Shown in pieces: positions 28,750 through 41,332 of a DNA stretch of 64,000 nt; the first letter of the stretch is position 1, and each line of letters begins with the position of its first letter. The notes under the pieces were generated by a model. It worked only from the letters and a program-made list of their open reading frames with translations. It was not told the origin of the DNA and searched no databases. The stretch lies in assembly GCA_029881035.1 (NCBI GenBank), contig JAOUNI010000008.1, positions 1 to 64,000 of the forward strand, read 5' to 3'. Origin of the DNA: Gammaproteobacteria bacterium (lineage in GTDB: Bacteria > Pseudomonadota > Gammaproteobacteria > SZUA-229). Position numbers and translations under genes: made by a program.

Positions 28750-30157
28750 ATCTGGGAAGCATTATTCTGAAACAACAGCCGACTGAGCCGTTATTTTTAA
28801 CATCAACCTGTCCACCATGGATATGTACGATATGTTTGACTATGGCCAAACCTAAACCTGTGCCACCAATACGTCTGCTACGGGATTTATCTACTCTATA
28901 AAAACGCTCAAACAAACGAGGTATATGTTGTTCCGCAATGCCTGGTCCTTCATCGCTGACACTAAGCCAGACCTGATCATTAACAACTTCTGCCGACAGG
29001 GTAATGCTTTTATTTTCATTACTATACTTAATGGCGTTATCGATGAGATTGATCAGCGCCTGTGTCATCAAGGAATGATCCACCTGTATTGTTATGTTTT
29101 GCCTGCATTTAATGTTAATCACAATATTTTTTGCATCAGCACGAGCCTGGCAGTTCTCTGCGCTGTTTTGCAATAAATGACTGGCGTCACTTTCATTCAA
29201 TTCCAGCAGTTGTGTAATGGGCGCACTTTCCAGTCGGGATAGTGTTAATAAATCATCAACAATAGCCGCCAGTCGATCATTTTGTTTAAGCACTATATTA
29301 AGGAATCGGTCCAGATCTGCGGGATCATGCTGCGCACCATCAAGCAGAGTTTCAACATAACCTTTGATGGTCGCAATTGGTGTTTTAAGTTCGTGTGACA
29401 CATTAGCAACAAAATCCTGTCGTAAATTTTCCAGTCGATCAAGTTGTATCGCCATACGATTGAGCGCGCCGCCTAATTCGGCAATCTCTTTAATATCGTA
29501 ATCTGGTAAAGATGTGCTGAAATCACCCTGGGCGAAATGATTTGCTTCTTCGACTATTTCCGCCAATGGCTGGCTGACCTTACGATAAATATTGATGATG
29601 ACCATAAAGACAATCGCCAGCAATATAATAATCAGTATGGCCAGTTGCTGATAGAGTTCATCAAGTAAACTATCGATAGAATTTAATGGTATGGCAGTTC
29701 GAATAACACCAACTAACTTTCCTAATCTTATCTGCGGAATTGCAACATAAAGCATGGATGTTTGCAGGGTGGCACTAAAGCGGGTACTTGAACCTCGTTG
29801 ACCTTCCAGGGCATTAATAATTTCTGGTCGATCAGTATGATTTTCCATATTTTTTACGTCAGCATCAGAATCACATAAGACAACACCGTCTGTGTTGACT
29901 ATGGTGACACGTAATGATGGGTCTGATATTTTAAGAACAAAACAGGCTCCTTTTGTCTGTGAACTTTTTAGCTCATCATTTATCGCCTGATCTACGGTAA
30001 TGGCTCTGGACTCCAGGGTAGTTTGCAGGTGGTTAATAAAAAAATCCTGAAATCGATCGGTTGCATACCAGGCCGCCATTAACAATGTAACAAGAACAAT
30101 GCTGGCAGATACACCATAATATAACCAAAGCGATTGTTTTCTTTTTTGTCTACTCAT
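28742..30157 (-). CDS. phoR: phosphate regulon sensor kinase PhoR
   Basis: DFVANVSHELKTPIATIKGYVETLL, DEGPGIAEQHIPRLFERFYRVDKSRSRRIGGTGLGLAIVKHI. Confidence 0.95.
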   Translation of the reverse strand: MSRQKRKQSLWLYYGVSASIVLVTLLMAAWYATDRFQDFFINHLQTTLESRAITVDQAINDELKSSQTKGACFVLKISDPSLRVTIVNTDGVVLCDSDADVKNMENHTDRPEIINALEGQRGSSTRFSATLQTSMLYVAIPQIRLGKLVGVIRTAIPLNSIDSLLDELYQQLAILIIILLAIVFMVIINIYRKVSQPLAEIVEEANHFAQGDFSTSLPDYDIKEIAELGGALNRMAIQLDRLENLRQDFVANVSHELKTPIATIKGYVETLLDGAQHDPADLDRFLNIVLKQNDRLAAIVDDLLTLSRLESAPITQLLELNESDASHLLQNSAENCQARADAKNIVINIKCRQNITIQVDHSLMTQALINLIDNAIKYSNENKSITLSAEVVNDQVWLSVSDEGPGIAEQHIPRLFERFYRVDKSRSRRIGGTGLGLAIVKHIVHIHGGQVDVKNNGSVGCCFRIMLPRSH

Positions 30158-30843
30158 TCTTTAAAGCGGTAACCTACGCCACGTACTGTTTCGATCAGAT
30201 CAGCATGTATTCCCAGTTTTTTACGCAGTCCTGCAATCTGCACATCTATAGCTCTTTCTGTCACTACATATTTATCGCCCCGAATAGCATCAACTATTTG
30301 GTAGCGGGTAAAAACCCAGCCACGATGACTAGCTAGAAAATGTAGTATCCCAAATTCGCTTTTGGTCAGGTCGATGGGGTCATCATCAATACTTAATTGG
30401 TATTTCTTGGTATCTATTGTCAGCCCCTCTATCTTTAATGGCGAGACATCAACCACCTCGACCTGCTTCGATCGTCGAAACACACTACGAACTCTAGCTA
30501 ATAAAATACGTGGGCTAAAAGGCTTGGTAACGTAATCATCAGCGCCCAATTCCAGACCACTAACAATATCAATCTCTTCACCTTTGGCTGAGACCATAAT
30601 GACTGGAATTACCTGGGTATTAGTGTTCTGCCTGATATGCCGACAAACATCCATACCACTCATGCCCGGCAACATCAGGTCAAGGATGATCAAGTCGGGT
30701 TTAAGTGCAATCGCCTGCTCAAGTCCCTGCTCACCAGTTTCAACACCTACAGTTTTATAACCTTCACGTTCCAGGTTGTAGATAATGATATCCCGCAGGT
30801 CTTCTTCATCTTCAACAACCAGTATTGTTTTTTTATTTATCAT
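30154..30843 (-). CDS. phoB: phosphate regulon response regulator PhoB
   Basis: ILVVEDEEDLRDIIIYNLEREGY; OmpR-type C-terminal ERAIDVQIAGLRKKLG...ETVRGVGYRFKE. Confidence 0.96.
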   Translation of the reverse strand: MINKKTILVVEDEEDLRDIIIYNLEREGYKTVGVETGEQGLEQAIALKPDLIILDLMLPGMSGMDVCRHIRQNTNTQVIPVIMVSAKGEEIDIVSGLELGADDYVTKPFSPRILLARVRSVFRRSKQVEVVDVSPLKIEGLTIDTKKYQLSIDDDPIDLTKSEFGILHFLASHRGWVFTRYQIVDAIRGDKYVVTERAIDVQIAGLRKKLGIHADLIETVRGVGYRFKE

Positions 30844-30928
30844 GTCAGTATATTAATTTAATTTCTGTCAAGTTTCCCTGATCTTTAATTCAGACGATTA
30901 AAGCCTGATGTAAATTCTATACTTCATT

Positions 30929-30967
30929 TATTAGGGTCGTGTTAGGAAAGTTTGAGAAGTTAATAAG
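30929..30967 (-). promoter_or_regulatory. candidate Pho box array upstream of phoB
   Basis: Reverse strand CTTATTA-ACTT-CTCAAAC-TTTC-CTAACAC-GACC-CTAATA followed by TATAGA (-10-like). Confidence 0.7.
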
Positions 30968-31034
30968 GAATAGATATCTACTCTCTCATTCAGGTCGGAT
31001 TCTAATTACTAGCTATTGCCCTTTTATTCAGTGA

Positions 31035-32387
31035 TTATTTGCCAATACAAAAATCAGAGAAAATTCTTCCTAGTAAATCATCACTGCTGAATTCACCAGT
31101 GATACTCGCCAATTGATTTTGTGCCAGGCTTAGCTCTTCTGCAACGAGTTCTCCGTGTTTATGTTTCAAATTAAGATCGGCCACATGCAGGTTTTTTTCA
31201 GCAGCTTCGATAGCTTCTATATGCCGGCGACGTGCCATATATTTTCCTTCATTGCGATTTTCGTAACCCATGCACTTCTTTAAATGTTGTTTTAATATAT
31301 CAACACCTTCACCGGTTTTTGCTGATAGACAAATTTCTACATTATTATCAGGTTTTTCATTTAAACAGGCCGCAATATTCTTTTCATCTATTTTATTTTG
31401 AATAAAAGTAATACCCAGCTTTTCAGAAAAATTACTAATTACTTCTTTTTTTTCATCTATCGAGTCGTTATCCATAACATATAGCAGTCGATCCGCTTTT
31501 TCGATTTCTCTTAATGCTCGGCGAATTCCTTCCTGCTCAACAATATCTTCACTTTCGCGCAAGCCAGCAGTATCAATAATATGCAGGGGCAGGCCATCTA
31601 TCTGGATATGCTCACGCAGGATATCTCTTGTTGTCCCTGGTATATTGGTAACAATGGCAGTTTCCTGCCCTGCCAGTTGATTAAGCAAACTTGATTTTCC
31701 AGCATTCGGTTTCCCTGCAATGACTACAGTCATACCTTCTTTCAATAACCGTCCCTGTTGCGCTGATGATTTAACCTGTTGTAGTTTTTTTTCAACTTCT
31801 TTGAGTTTATTCTCAATTACTTTATCCGCAAGAAAATCGATTTCTTCTTCTGGAAAATCCAGTGCAGCTTCCACGTGAATACGTAATTGAGTTAACTGTT
31901 CAACCAGTTTATTTATTTCCTGTGAAAATTCACCGTTCAGTGAGTGCATGGCCGCACGTGCAGCTTCGTGACTTTCTGCCGCAATTAAATCTGCAATAGC
32001 TTCTGCCTGCGCCAAATCTATTTTGTCATTAAGAAATGCGCGTTCACTAAATTCACCGGCTTTGGCAGAACGCGCGCCGAGCATCAATACACGCTTGAGT
32101 AAAATATCAAGAACAACCGGTCCGCCATGCCCCTGTAATTCCAGAACATCTTCACCAGTAAAGGAGTTTGGTCCTTCAAAAAATAATGCGATTCCATTAT
32201 CAATGGTCTCGTCATTCTCATCTTTAAAGGCTAAATAATGCGCATAACGTGGTGTTAATTTTTTCCCAAGCAGTTGCTCAGAAATGATGCGTGCCCGCTT
32301 ACCGGAAACTCGTACGATACCAACACCACCCTGTCCCGGTGCTGTTGCAATGGCCGCTATGGTATCTTTTTCTGACACGTCTAGCAC
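31035..32387 (-). CDS. mnmE: tRNA modification GTPase MnmE
   Basis: [37 protein letters not shown]-terminal FCIGK. Confidence 0.98.
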   Translation of the reverse strand: MLDVSEKDTIAAIATAPGQGGVGIVRVSGKRARIISEQLLGKKLTPRYAHYLAFKDENDETIDNGIALFFEGPNSFTGEDVLELQGHGGPVVLDILLKRVLMLGARSAKAGEFSERAFLNDKIDLAQAEAIADLIAAESHEAARAAMHSLNGEFSQEINKLVEQLTQLRIHVEAALDFPEEEIDFLADKVIENKLKEVEKKLQQVKSSAQQGRLLKEGMTVVIAGKPNAGKSSLLNQLAGQETAIVTNIPGTTRDILREHIQIDGLPLHIIDTAGLRESEDIVEQEGIRRALREIEKADRLLYVMDNDSIDEKKEVISNFSEKLGITFIQNKIDEKNIAACLNEKPDNNVEICLSAKTGEGVDILKQHLKKCMGYENRNEGKYMARRRHIEAIEAAEKNLHVADLNLKHKHGELVAEELSLAQNQLASITGEFSSDDLLGRIFSDFCIGK

Positions 32388-32409
32388 TCACATGTAGAAA
32401 GGCTATCTA

Positions 32410-34050
32410 TTATTTTTCTTTCTCAATATTTTTTGTAATCACGTATTGTTGAGTGATAGACAATAAATTATTCACTACCCAGTATAAAACCAGACCTGAT
32501 GGGAAAAAGGCAAACATTGCGGTAAATGCAATAGGCATATACTGAAAAATCTTCTGTTGTACTGGATCAATCGGGGCTGGGTTTAACTTCTGCTGCACAT
32601 ACATCGAGATACCCATTAAAGCAGGCAGTATGAAATACGGGTCTTTCACTGATAAATTCGTGATCCACAAAGCAAAAGGTGCATGGCGCATTTCTACGCT
32701 CTCTAATAATACCCAGTACAGTGAAATGAAAACCGGTATCTGCACCAATATTGGTAAACAACCACCCATGGGATTAATCTTTTCGCGTTTATACATTTCC
32801 ATCATCGCCTTGCTCATGGCCTGACGATCATCACCAAACTGCTCTTTCATTAGTTTCATGCGCGGTGCTACCTTGCGCATTTTTGCCATCGACTTATAAC
32901 TCATCTCTGACAATTTATAGAATAAACCTTTGACGGTAATGGTTAGGAAGATAATCGCCCAGCCCCAGTTACCAAAAATGCTATGGAATTGGTTTAGTAA
33001 CCAGAACAATGGTTTGGCAATAATGGTGAGCACACCATAGTCAACTGTTAATTCCAGACCCGGTTCAATTTCTCCCAGTTTATACTGTAGTTTTGGACCG
33101 GCTACAAATCGACTATGAAATTCACCATGCTCATTAGGCATAAGTTTTTTTGCTGACGAGCGAGTGCCTAATTTATAATGACCTGTTTGTGCGTTATAAC
33201 CACTGAAGTATAAATTCTTACCATCTTTTTCTGGAATCCAGGCAGCAAGAAAATAATGCTGAATCATGGCCAACCAGCCATCTTTCATCTCGGTTTTCAG
33301 ATTTTCTTCCTTCATATCATCGAAATCAATTTTATCGTATTTAATTTCATCGTTATAAATAACGCCACCGGTATAAGTGTGGATAAACATTGATTCACTT
33401 TTACTCGATGGTTCAGTGCGGAATAATTGCATATACTGACTGCCACTCCAGCCACTGTGTCCAGCTGCTACCAGATGATCGATATTAATGATGTAATCAT
33501 TTCTATGAAACGTGTAAAGTTTTGTTACTCTGACGCCGTCTTTACCTGTCCAGTGTAATGGTACTTTTATTTCATCAACACCTTCAGCTAAACGATAAGT
33601 CAATTGTTCAGCACTATATACATCGTTATGTGTTGGTGCCGTGCCCTGATTTACTGAAACCAATCCTGACTGGGCGATATGAAAATTAACTTCTTTATCA
33701 TTTAAAAGCTCAACTTTTACATCCTGATTTTTAGCATCTACAGCATATTTTCTTAATATTACTTTACGAATATCACCACCACGTGTATCAATTTCAACAT
33801 CTAAGACATCAGTAATAATTTTAATTTTTTGGCCTGTTGCTACAACAGAAGCTTGAACTGCATTGGTTGTATCTGGCGTGGTTACGGGCACAGGCACACC
33901 ACTTTCTATAGATGTTTTATTCTGCTGAGTACTTTCTACTGCAACAGGTGTTTCTGGTTTTGGACCATAATCTTTTTGCCATTCAGCCCATAACAAATAG
34001 ACAATGAAAAAAAGGGTGAAATAAAGCAGGGTTTTCTGATTTTCCATCAC
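32410..34050 (-). CDS. yidC: membrane protein insertase YidC
   Basis: YRREKINPMGGCLP-type motif (YKREKINPMGGCLPILVQIPVFISLYWVLLESVEMRHAPF). Confidence 0.98.
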   Translation of the reverse strand: MMENQKTLLYFTLFFIVYLLWAEWQKDYGPKPETPVAVESTQQNKTSIESGVPVPVTTPDTTNAVQASVVATGQKIKIITDVLDVEIDTRGGDIRKVILRKYAVDAKNQDVKVELLNDKEVNFHIAQSGLVSVNQGTAPTHNDVYSAEQLTYRLAEGVDEIKVPLHWTGKDGVRVTKLYTFHRNDYIINIDHLVAAGHSGWSGSQYMQLFRTEPSSKSESMFIHTYTGGVIYNDEIKYDKIDFDDMKEENLKTEMKDGWLAMIQHYFLAAWIPEKDGKNLYFSGYNAQTGHYKLGTRSSAKKLMPNEHGEFHSRFVAGPKLQYKLGEIEPGLELTVDYGVLTIIAKPLFWLLNQFHSIFGNWGWAIIFLTITVKGLFYKLSEMSYKSMAKMRKVAPRMKLMKEQFGDDRQAMSKAMMEMYKREKINPMGGCLPILVQIPVFISLYWVLLESVEMRHAPFALWITNLSVKDPYFILPALMGISMYVQQKLNPAPIDPVQQKIFQYMPIAFTAMFAFFPSGLVLYWVVNNLLSITQQYVITKNIEKEK

Positions 34051-34358
34051 TAATGGTTTTCCGATGAACGCCCGTTTTCCGGGTTAGATTTTATTGATGT
34101 ATGTGCTTTTGAATTACAGCCTGAGACGCAACAGTTTTTATGCTTTCTATCGGGTACAGGATCATAACCACCCTTACACCAGGGATGACAGCGGCCAATT
34201 CGATTAATTGCTAACCAGCTTCCTCGAAAGATACCGTGATTGTGCACTGCTTCAATGGCATAACTGGAACAGGTTGGAATGTATCGGCAACTCGGCGCCA
34301 AATAAGGGCTTATTACAATTTGGTAGAAACGAACTAATGCTATTAAAAGATGGCGCAT
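34050..34358 (-). CDS. yidD: membrane protein insertion efficiency factor YidD
   Basis: [31 protein letters not shown]...[17 protein letters not shown]. Confidence 0.97.
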   Translation of the reverse strand: MRHLLIALVRFYQIVISPYLAPSCRYIPTCSSYAIEAVHNHGIFRGSWLAINRIGRCHPWCKGGYDPVPDRKHKNCCVSGCNSKAHTSIKSNPENGRSSENH

Positions 34359-34699
34359 TTCTTTTTCAATAATCCCCAGTGTTTTTCCAGGGATTCTCTC
34401 AACTCCTGATTTGTACCAATGGCGCCTTGTTTTCCAGCCATCACTACATAATCAGCGTTGTAATTCTGTTGTGATAACCGAAAGTTTTCTCGAACAATTC
34501 GCTTTAGTCGATTTCTTATGACTGAAAGTTTTACTCTTCGTTTCGAGATAGCCATGCCCAATCTTGGATACTCCAGATTATTGGGACTGGCCAGAACGGT
34601 AAAATATTGGTCACTTGAACGGACTGATTTATCGAAAACTCGATCAAAATCAGCCGCATTCAACAACTTAGCGTGCTTCGGTAAACGTGCGCGCTGCAC
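34343..34699 (-). CDS. rnpA: ribonuclease P protein component
   Basis: [30 protein letters not shown]. Confidence 0.96.
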   Translation of the reverse strand: MQRARLPKHAKLLNAADFDRVFDKSVRSSDQYFTVLASPNNLEYPRLGMAISKRRVKLSVIRNRLKRIVRENFRLSQQNYNADYVVMAGKQGAIGTNQELRESLEKHWGLLKKKCAIF

Positions 34700-34725
34700 A
34701 ACAGCTAATCTCTAGATTGCCGACC

Positions 34726-34860
34726 TTAAACGGTTAACTTATGACGACCTTTTGCACGACGTGCTTTTAATACCTTACGACCGCCCACTGTACGACTACG
34801 TGCACGGAAACCGTGTGTTCTTGCCCTTTTTAGAGTACTAGGCTGGAATGTTCTTTTCAT
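34726..34860 (-). CDS. rpmH: 50S ribosomal protein L34 (absent from ORF track)
   Basis: Translated by eye: [44 protein letters not shown]. Confidence 0.98.
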   Translation of the reverse strand: MKRTFQPSTLKRARTHGFRARSRTVGGRKVLKARRAKGRHKLTV

Positions 34861-34992
34861 GGTTACAAACCTTTATAACTGTTACTGATTCAGCGAACCG
34901 CGCATTTTACTGATAGAGCCTTACTTAGTCAAAGCCTAATTCTACTATTTTTCAACAGCTTAGATATTGATTGTTTTATATTGGCTTTTGCC

Positions 34993-35001
34993 TGTGGATA
35001 A
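34993..35001 (-). promoter_or_regulatory. DnaA box upstream of dnaA
   Basis: TGTGGATAA, exact reverse complement of TTATCCACA. Confidence 0.75.
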
Positions 35002-35075
35002 GCCTTATTAACAAGTATAGAATCTCCTTTCCTTCTAATTTATAAATCTAGTTTTCACTATGGAGAACTGCTTCA

Positions 35076-36428
35076 TTGACCGCGTTATATTGGCCAAATT
35101 GTCTACAACAGCTGGAACAGAAACTCTCTGACCAGCAGTTAAATACATGGATTCGGCCTCTTCAAATTAAAGAAGAAGAAAATTCGATTACTTTGATGGC
35201 GCCCAATCGTTTTGTTCTTGACTGGGTAAAACAAAATTTTCAGGCGCAGATTCAGGCTATTCTTGAGGATATAGGTGCGTCTGAGGTTTCTTTAAATATT
35301 GAAATTGGCTCACAATCAAGACCAATCAAAACAGCTCTCAATACAGATGGGGCTGATTCACCTGTTTTTGCCATAAAAAAAACAACCAATAACCATCAAC
35401 AGCCAATTGAACATAACCTTAATCCCGCTTTCACTTTTGCAAGTTTTGTTGAAGGTAAATCAAATCAACTGGCTAAAGCTGCTTCCTTACAGATCGCAGA
35501 TAATCCTGGTAATGCCTATAACCCTCTTTTTATGTACGGTGGTGTTGGTTTAGGTAAAACACACCTGATTCACGCCATTGGCAATATGATGTTAAAAAAC
35601 AATCCTAATGCCAGAATTGCGTACCTTCATTCTGAGCGTTTTGTCGGTAATATGGTTAAAGCTCTACAACACAATGTTATTGATGAATTTAAACAACATT
35701 ACCGTTCACTGGATGCCTTACTCATTGATGACATCCAGTTTTTTGCAGGCAAAGAGCGCTCTCAGGAAGAATTCTTCCATACATTCAATGCCTTACTTGA
35801 ATCAGGCAGCCAGATTATCCTGACCTGTGATCGTTATCCCAAAGAAGTTGAAGGTCTGGAAGAGCGTCTTCGCTCAAGATTCGGTTGGGGCTTGCCCGTC
35901 TGCATAGAACCGCCAGAACTTGAAACCCGTGTGGCCATTTTGCAGAAGAAGGCGGAAGAATATAGCCTCGAATTTCCCAGTGAAGTGGCTTTCTTTATCG
36001 CCAAGCGTATTCGCTCTAACATTCGTGAATTAGAAGGTGCTTTCCGGCGCGTCATGGCCACGGCCAATTTCACGAAAAACCCCATTACACTTGATTTGGC
36101 AAAAGATGCTCTGCGTGATTTAATCGCTTTGCAGGATAGGGCAATTACTATTGAAAATATTCAGAAAACAGTCGCTGAGTATTACAAAATACGCAGTTCG
36201 GATTTGCTTTCAAGTCGAAGAAGTCGGTCTATTACAAGACCCCGACAATTGGCTATGGCTTTATCAAAAGAACTAACTAACCATAGTTTACCCGAAATAG
36301 GAGCAGCTTTTGGTGGTAGAGATCACACCACCATTTTACATGGTTGTAGGAAGATCGCAGAACTTAGAGACTCTGATGCGAAAATAAGCGAAGATTACAC
36401 CAATATGATGAGAATTTTGAGCCATTAA
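35076..36428 (+). CDS. dnaA: chromosomal replication initiator DnaA (TTG start)
   Basis: [60 protein letters not shown]; first codon in sequence is TTG. Confidence 0.98.
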   Translation: MTALYWPNCLQQLEQKLSDQQLNTWIRPLQIKEEENSITLMAPNRFVLDWVKQNFQAQIQAILEDIGASEVSLNIEIGSQSRPIKTALNTDGADSPVFAIKKTTNNHQQPIEHNLNPAFTFASFVEGKSNQLAKAASLQIADNPGNAYNPLFMYGGVGLGKTHLIHAIGNMMLKNNPNARIAYLHSERFVGNMVKALQHNVIDEFKQHYRSLDALLIDDIQFFAGKERSQEEFFHTFNALLESGSQIILTCDRYPKEVEGLEERLRSRFGWGLPVCIEPPELETRVAILQKKAEEYSLEFPSEVAFFIAKRIRSNIRELEGAFRRVMATANFTKNPITLDLAKDALRDLIALQDRAITIENIQKTVAEYYKIRSSDLLSSRRSRSITRPRQLAMALSKELTNHSLPEIGAAFGGRDHTTILHGCRKIAELRDSDAKISEDYTNMMRILSH

Positions 36429-36667
36429 TAACAACTGTGGATAAAGTGTTATTAACATCTTAATAAAATGTTGGTAGTAATTAACCTAAAAGTTATCCAC
36501 AACTCGTCAACACGATAACTGAAGCTTAACCCCTGTGAATAAGGTATATTATTTACTATAACTAATTGAAATATAAAGAATTATTAGCTTTATCCCTAAA
36601 ACTGATAGATACTAATAATAACAATAAAGTATATATATAAAAAACTATTACTAATTAAGGCATCAAA
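36429..36667. other. candidate oriC (DnaA boxes plus AT-rich region between dnaA and dnaN)
   Basis: DnaA boxes TGTGGATAA 36436-36444, TTATCCACA 36493-36501, TGTGAATAA 36534-36542; strongly AT-rich 36543-36660. Confidence 0.75.
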
Positions 36668-37768
36668 ATGAAATTTCAAATTCAAAGGGATAATTTACTC
36701 AATTCTTTACAGCAAATTATTGGTGCTGTTGAAAAACGTCAAACTATGCCTGCTTTATCCAATGTGTTAATCAAGGCAAATCATGATTCTTTATCTTTAA
36801 CAGCAACGGATCTTGAAATTGAATTTGTCACTCATTTAGATATGGTTATCGATGAACCAGGTGAAATTACAGTACCAGCAAGAAAATTACTGGATATATG
36901 TAAATCATTACCTGTTGACTCACAGGTCAATATTACTATTAATAATGATAAAGCTATGATTCAATCTGGCCGTAGCCGTTTTTCATTAGTTACTTTACCA
37001 GCCAGTGATTTTCCTTCTCTTGATGAAATAAGTTCAAATTCTGAATTTGAATTACCACAAACTACTTTGAAAGATATTATTGATAAAACAGCTTTTGCCA
37101 TGGCACAACAAGATGTCCGTTATTATTTAAATGGTTTGATGTTAGAAGTAGGATCAAAAGTACTTAGAGCAGTAGCTACTGATGGGCATCGTTTGGCCTA
37201 TTGCGAAAAAGAAACTGATTGTGAATTAGCAGATATAAAGCAGGTTATTTTACCTCGTAAGGGTGTTATTGAATTAGCGCGTTTACTTGGAAGTAGTGAA
37301 GATAAAGTTAAAGTTATTCTGGGTAATAATCATTTACGTGTTCAGTTGAATAATATTAGATTTACATCAAAATTAATTGATGGCCGATTCCCTGATTACA
37401 ATCGAGTTATTCCTGATGACGGATTGTGCGTAATGACCGCTGAGCGTGAAGTTTTAAAACAGGCTTTGATTCGTGCATCTATACTTTCAAATGAAAAATA
37501 CCGAGGTATCCGGTTGATTCTTGAGGATAATCTAGTACGTCTACAGGCACATAATCCAGACCAGGAAGAAGCAGATGTTGATTTGGAAGTTAATTATAAG
37601 GGTGATCATTTAGAAATTGGCTTTAACGTTAATTATATGATTGATGCGCTTAATGCTGTGAATTCTGAGATAACGCAATTAACCTTAAGAGATTCCAATA
37701 GTAGTTGTTTGCTGACATATCCAGATCAACCGGATTGTAAATACGTTATTATGCCGATGCGACTTTAG
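36668..37768 (+). CDS. dnaN: DNA polymerase III beta subunit
   Basis: MKFQIQRDNLLNSLQQIIGAVEKRQTMPALSNVLI; C-terminal YVIMPMRL. Confidence 0.98.
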   Translation: MKFQIQRDNLLNSLQQIIGAVEKRQTMPALSNVLIKANHDSLSLTATDLEIEFVTHLDMVIDEPGEITVPARKLLDICKSLPVDSQVNITINNDKAMIQSGRSRFSLVTLPASDFPSLDEISSNSEFELPQTTLKDIIDKTAFAMAQQDVRYYLNGLMLEVGSKVLRAVATDGHRLAYCEKETDCELADIKQVILPRKGVIELARLLGSSEDKVKVILGNNHLRVQLNNIRFTSKLIDGRFPDYNRVIPDDGLCVMTAEREVLKQALIRASILSNEKYRGIRLILEDNLVRLQAHNPDQEEADVDLEVNYKGDHLEIGFNVNYMIDALNAVNSEITQLTLRDSNSSCLLTYPDQPDCKYVIMPMRL

Positions 37769-37792
37769 AACCATTGAGTAAATAGGACTGTT

Positions 37793-38872
37793 ATGCATTT
37801 AATGCAGTTGCAGATCCAGAACTTTCGAAATTTAAAGAAAGTTAATTTCGAACCAGTTAATGGTATTAATCTTATAACCGGTGTTAATGCTTCAGGTAAA
37901 ACCAGTTTACTTGAAGCTATTTATTATCTCAGTCATCTTCGTTCATTTCGAACCCATCAAATTACAGATTTAATTAACCGCAATTCAACTCAATTGCAGC
38001 TAGTGGCACGTATTTATACCGATACGGAAACTCAGATACCACTAGGTATTCAACGAAGCCGCAATAAACTGGAAGTCCGTATTAATAGACAACCAGTAAA
38101 AAGAGTTGCGGATATAGCCACACAATTTCCAGTTTTAGCCATACATCCGGATAGTTACAAGCTTATTACGGGAAGCTCTTCACAAAGAAGACAATATTTA
38201 GATTGGGGTGTGTTCCACGTGGAACATGATTTTTTTGGGGTGTGGCAGCGATATAAAAGAGCTTTGTCTCAGCGCAATGCGGCACTCAAGTCCAAACAAA
38301 ACGACGCTTATTGTTCCTTATGGAATAAAGAGTTATTTGATATGGCGGTTTATATTGATGGTTTAAGGTCTAAGTACCTAAAAAATCTGCAACCTTATTT
38401 AAGTGAACTGATTAGGTTGTTTTTTAACGATGAGAATGTAGAGATTATATATAAGCGTGGCTGGGTTGAAGATATAGGGTTAGATCAATTATTAAAGACT
38501 GAGTTAACTAAAGATAGGTTCAGGGGATTTACTCAGTACGGGCCACATAGAGCTGAATTGATGATTAAAGTAGGTGGCCAGTCCGCGCAGACCGGAATAT
38601 CCCGAGGCCAGCAGAAAACGCTGGTGGCACTATTAAGACTGGCTCAGGCTCAGCAATTTACAGAAAGTACAGGCAGGAGCTGTGTTTTGCTGTACGATGA
38701 TCTTGCTGCAGAGTTAGATGCTACGCATAGAAAAAAAATACTCGATGTTTTGGTGAAAATGAAGATTCAGTTGTTTTTAACTGCGATTGAATCTGATCAG
38801 ATTGATGTATCGGCCTGGCAGAGCAAAAAAATGTTTCACGTGGAACAAGGTCAGCTTACAGACCTGATATAA
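37793..38872 (+). CDS. recF: DNA replication/repair protein RecF
   Basis: MQLQIQNFRNLKKVNFEP, GVNASGKTSLLEAIYYLSHLRSFR. Confidence 0.97.
   Translation: MHLMQLQIQNFRNLKKVNFEPVNGINLITGVNASGKTSLLEAIYYLSHLRSFRTHQITDLINRNSTQLQLVARIYTDTETQIPLGIQRSRNKLEVRINRQPVKRVADIATQFPVLAIHPDSYKLITGSSSQRRQYLDWGVFHVEHDFFGVWQRYKRALSQRNAALKSKQNDAYCSLWNKELFDMAVYIDGLRSKYLKNLQPYLSELIRLFFNDENVEIIYKRGWVEDIGLDQLLKTELTKDRFRGFTQYGPHRAELMIKVGGQSAQTGISRGQQKTLVALLRLAQAQQFTESTGRSCVLLYDDLAAELDATHRKKILDVLVKMKIQLFLTAIESDQIDVSAWQSKKMFHVEQGQLTDLI
38211..38226. promoter_or_regulatory. parS-like centromere site within recF
   Basis: TGTTCCACGTGGAACA, perfect 16-bp palindrome. Confidence 0.85.
38832..38847. promoter_or_regulatory. second parS-like site at the 3' end of recF
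   Basis: TGTTTCACGTGGAACA, one pair mismatched in the 16-bp palindrome. Confidence 0.82.
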
Positions 38873-38902
38873 TGTGGCTTTTCCGTATAAATGGTTGATT
38901 AA

Positions 38903-41317
<2,415 letters not shown>

Positions 41318-41332
41318 AGCTGTTCCGTAACG

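Noticed and set aside
31867-31882. GCTTCCACGTGAATAC in mnmE as a third parS
   Set aside because: Only the CACGTG core and a few flanking bases match; about five mismatches to the 16-bp palindrome.
35060-35078. ATG at 35060 as dnaA start
   Set aside because: It is out of frame with DnaA; the in-frame start consistent with the conserved N-terminus is the TTG at 35076.
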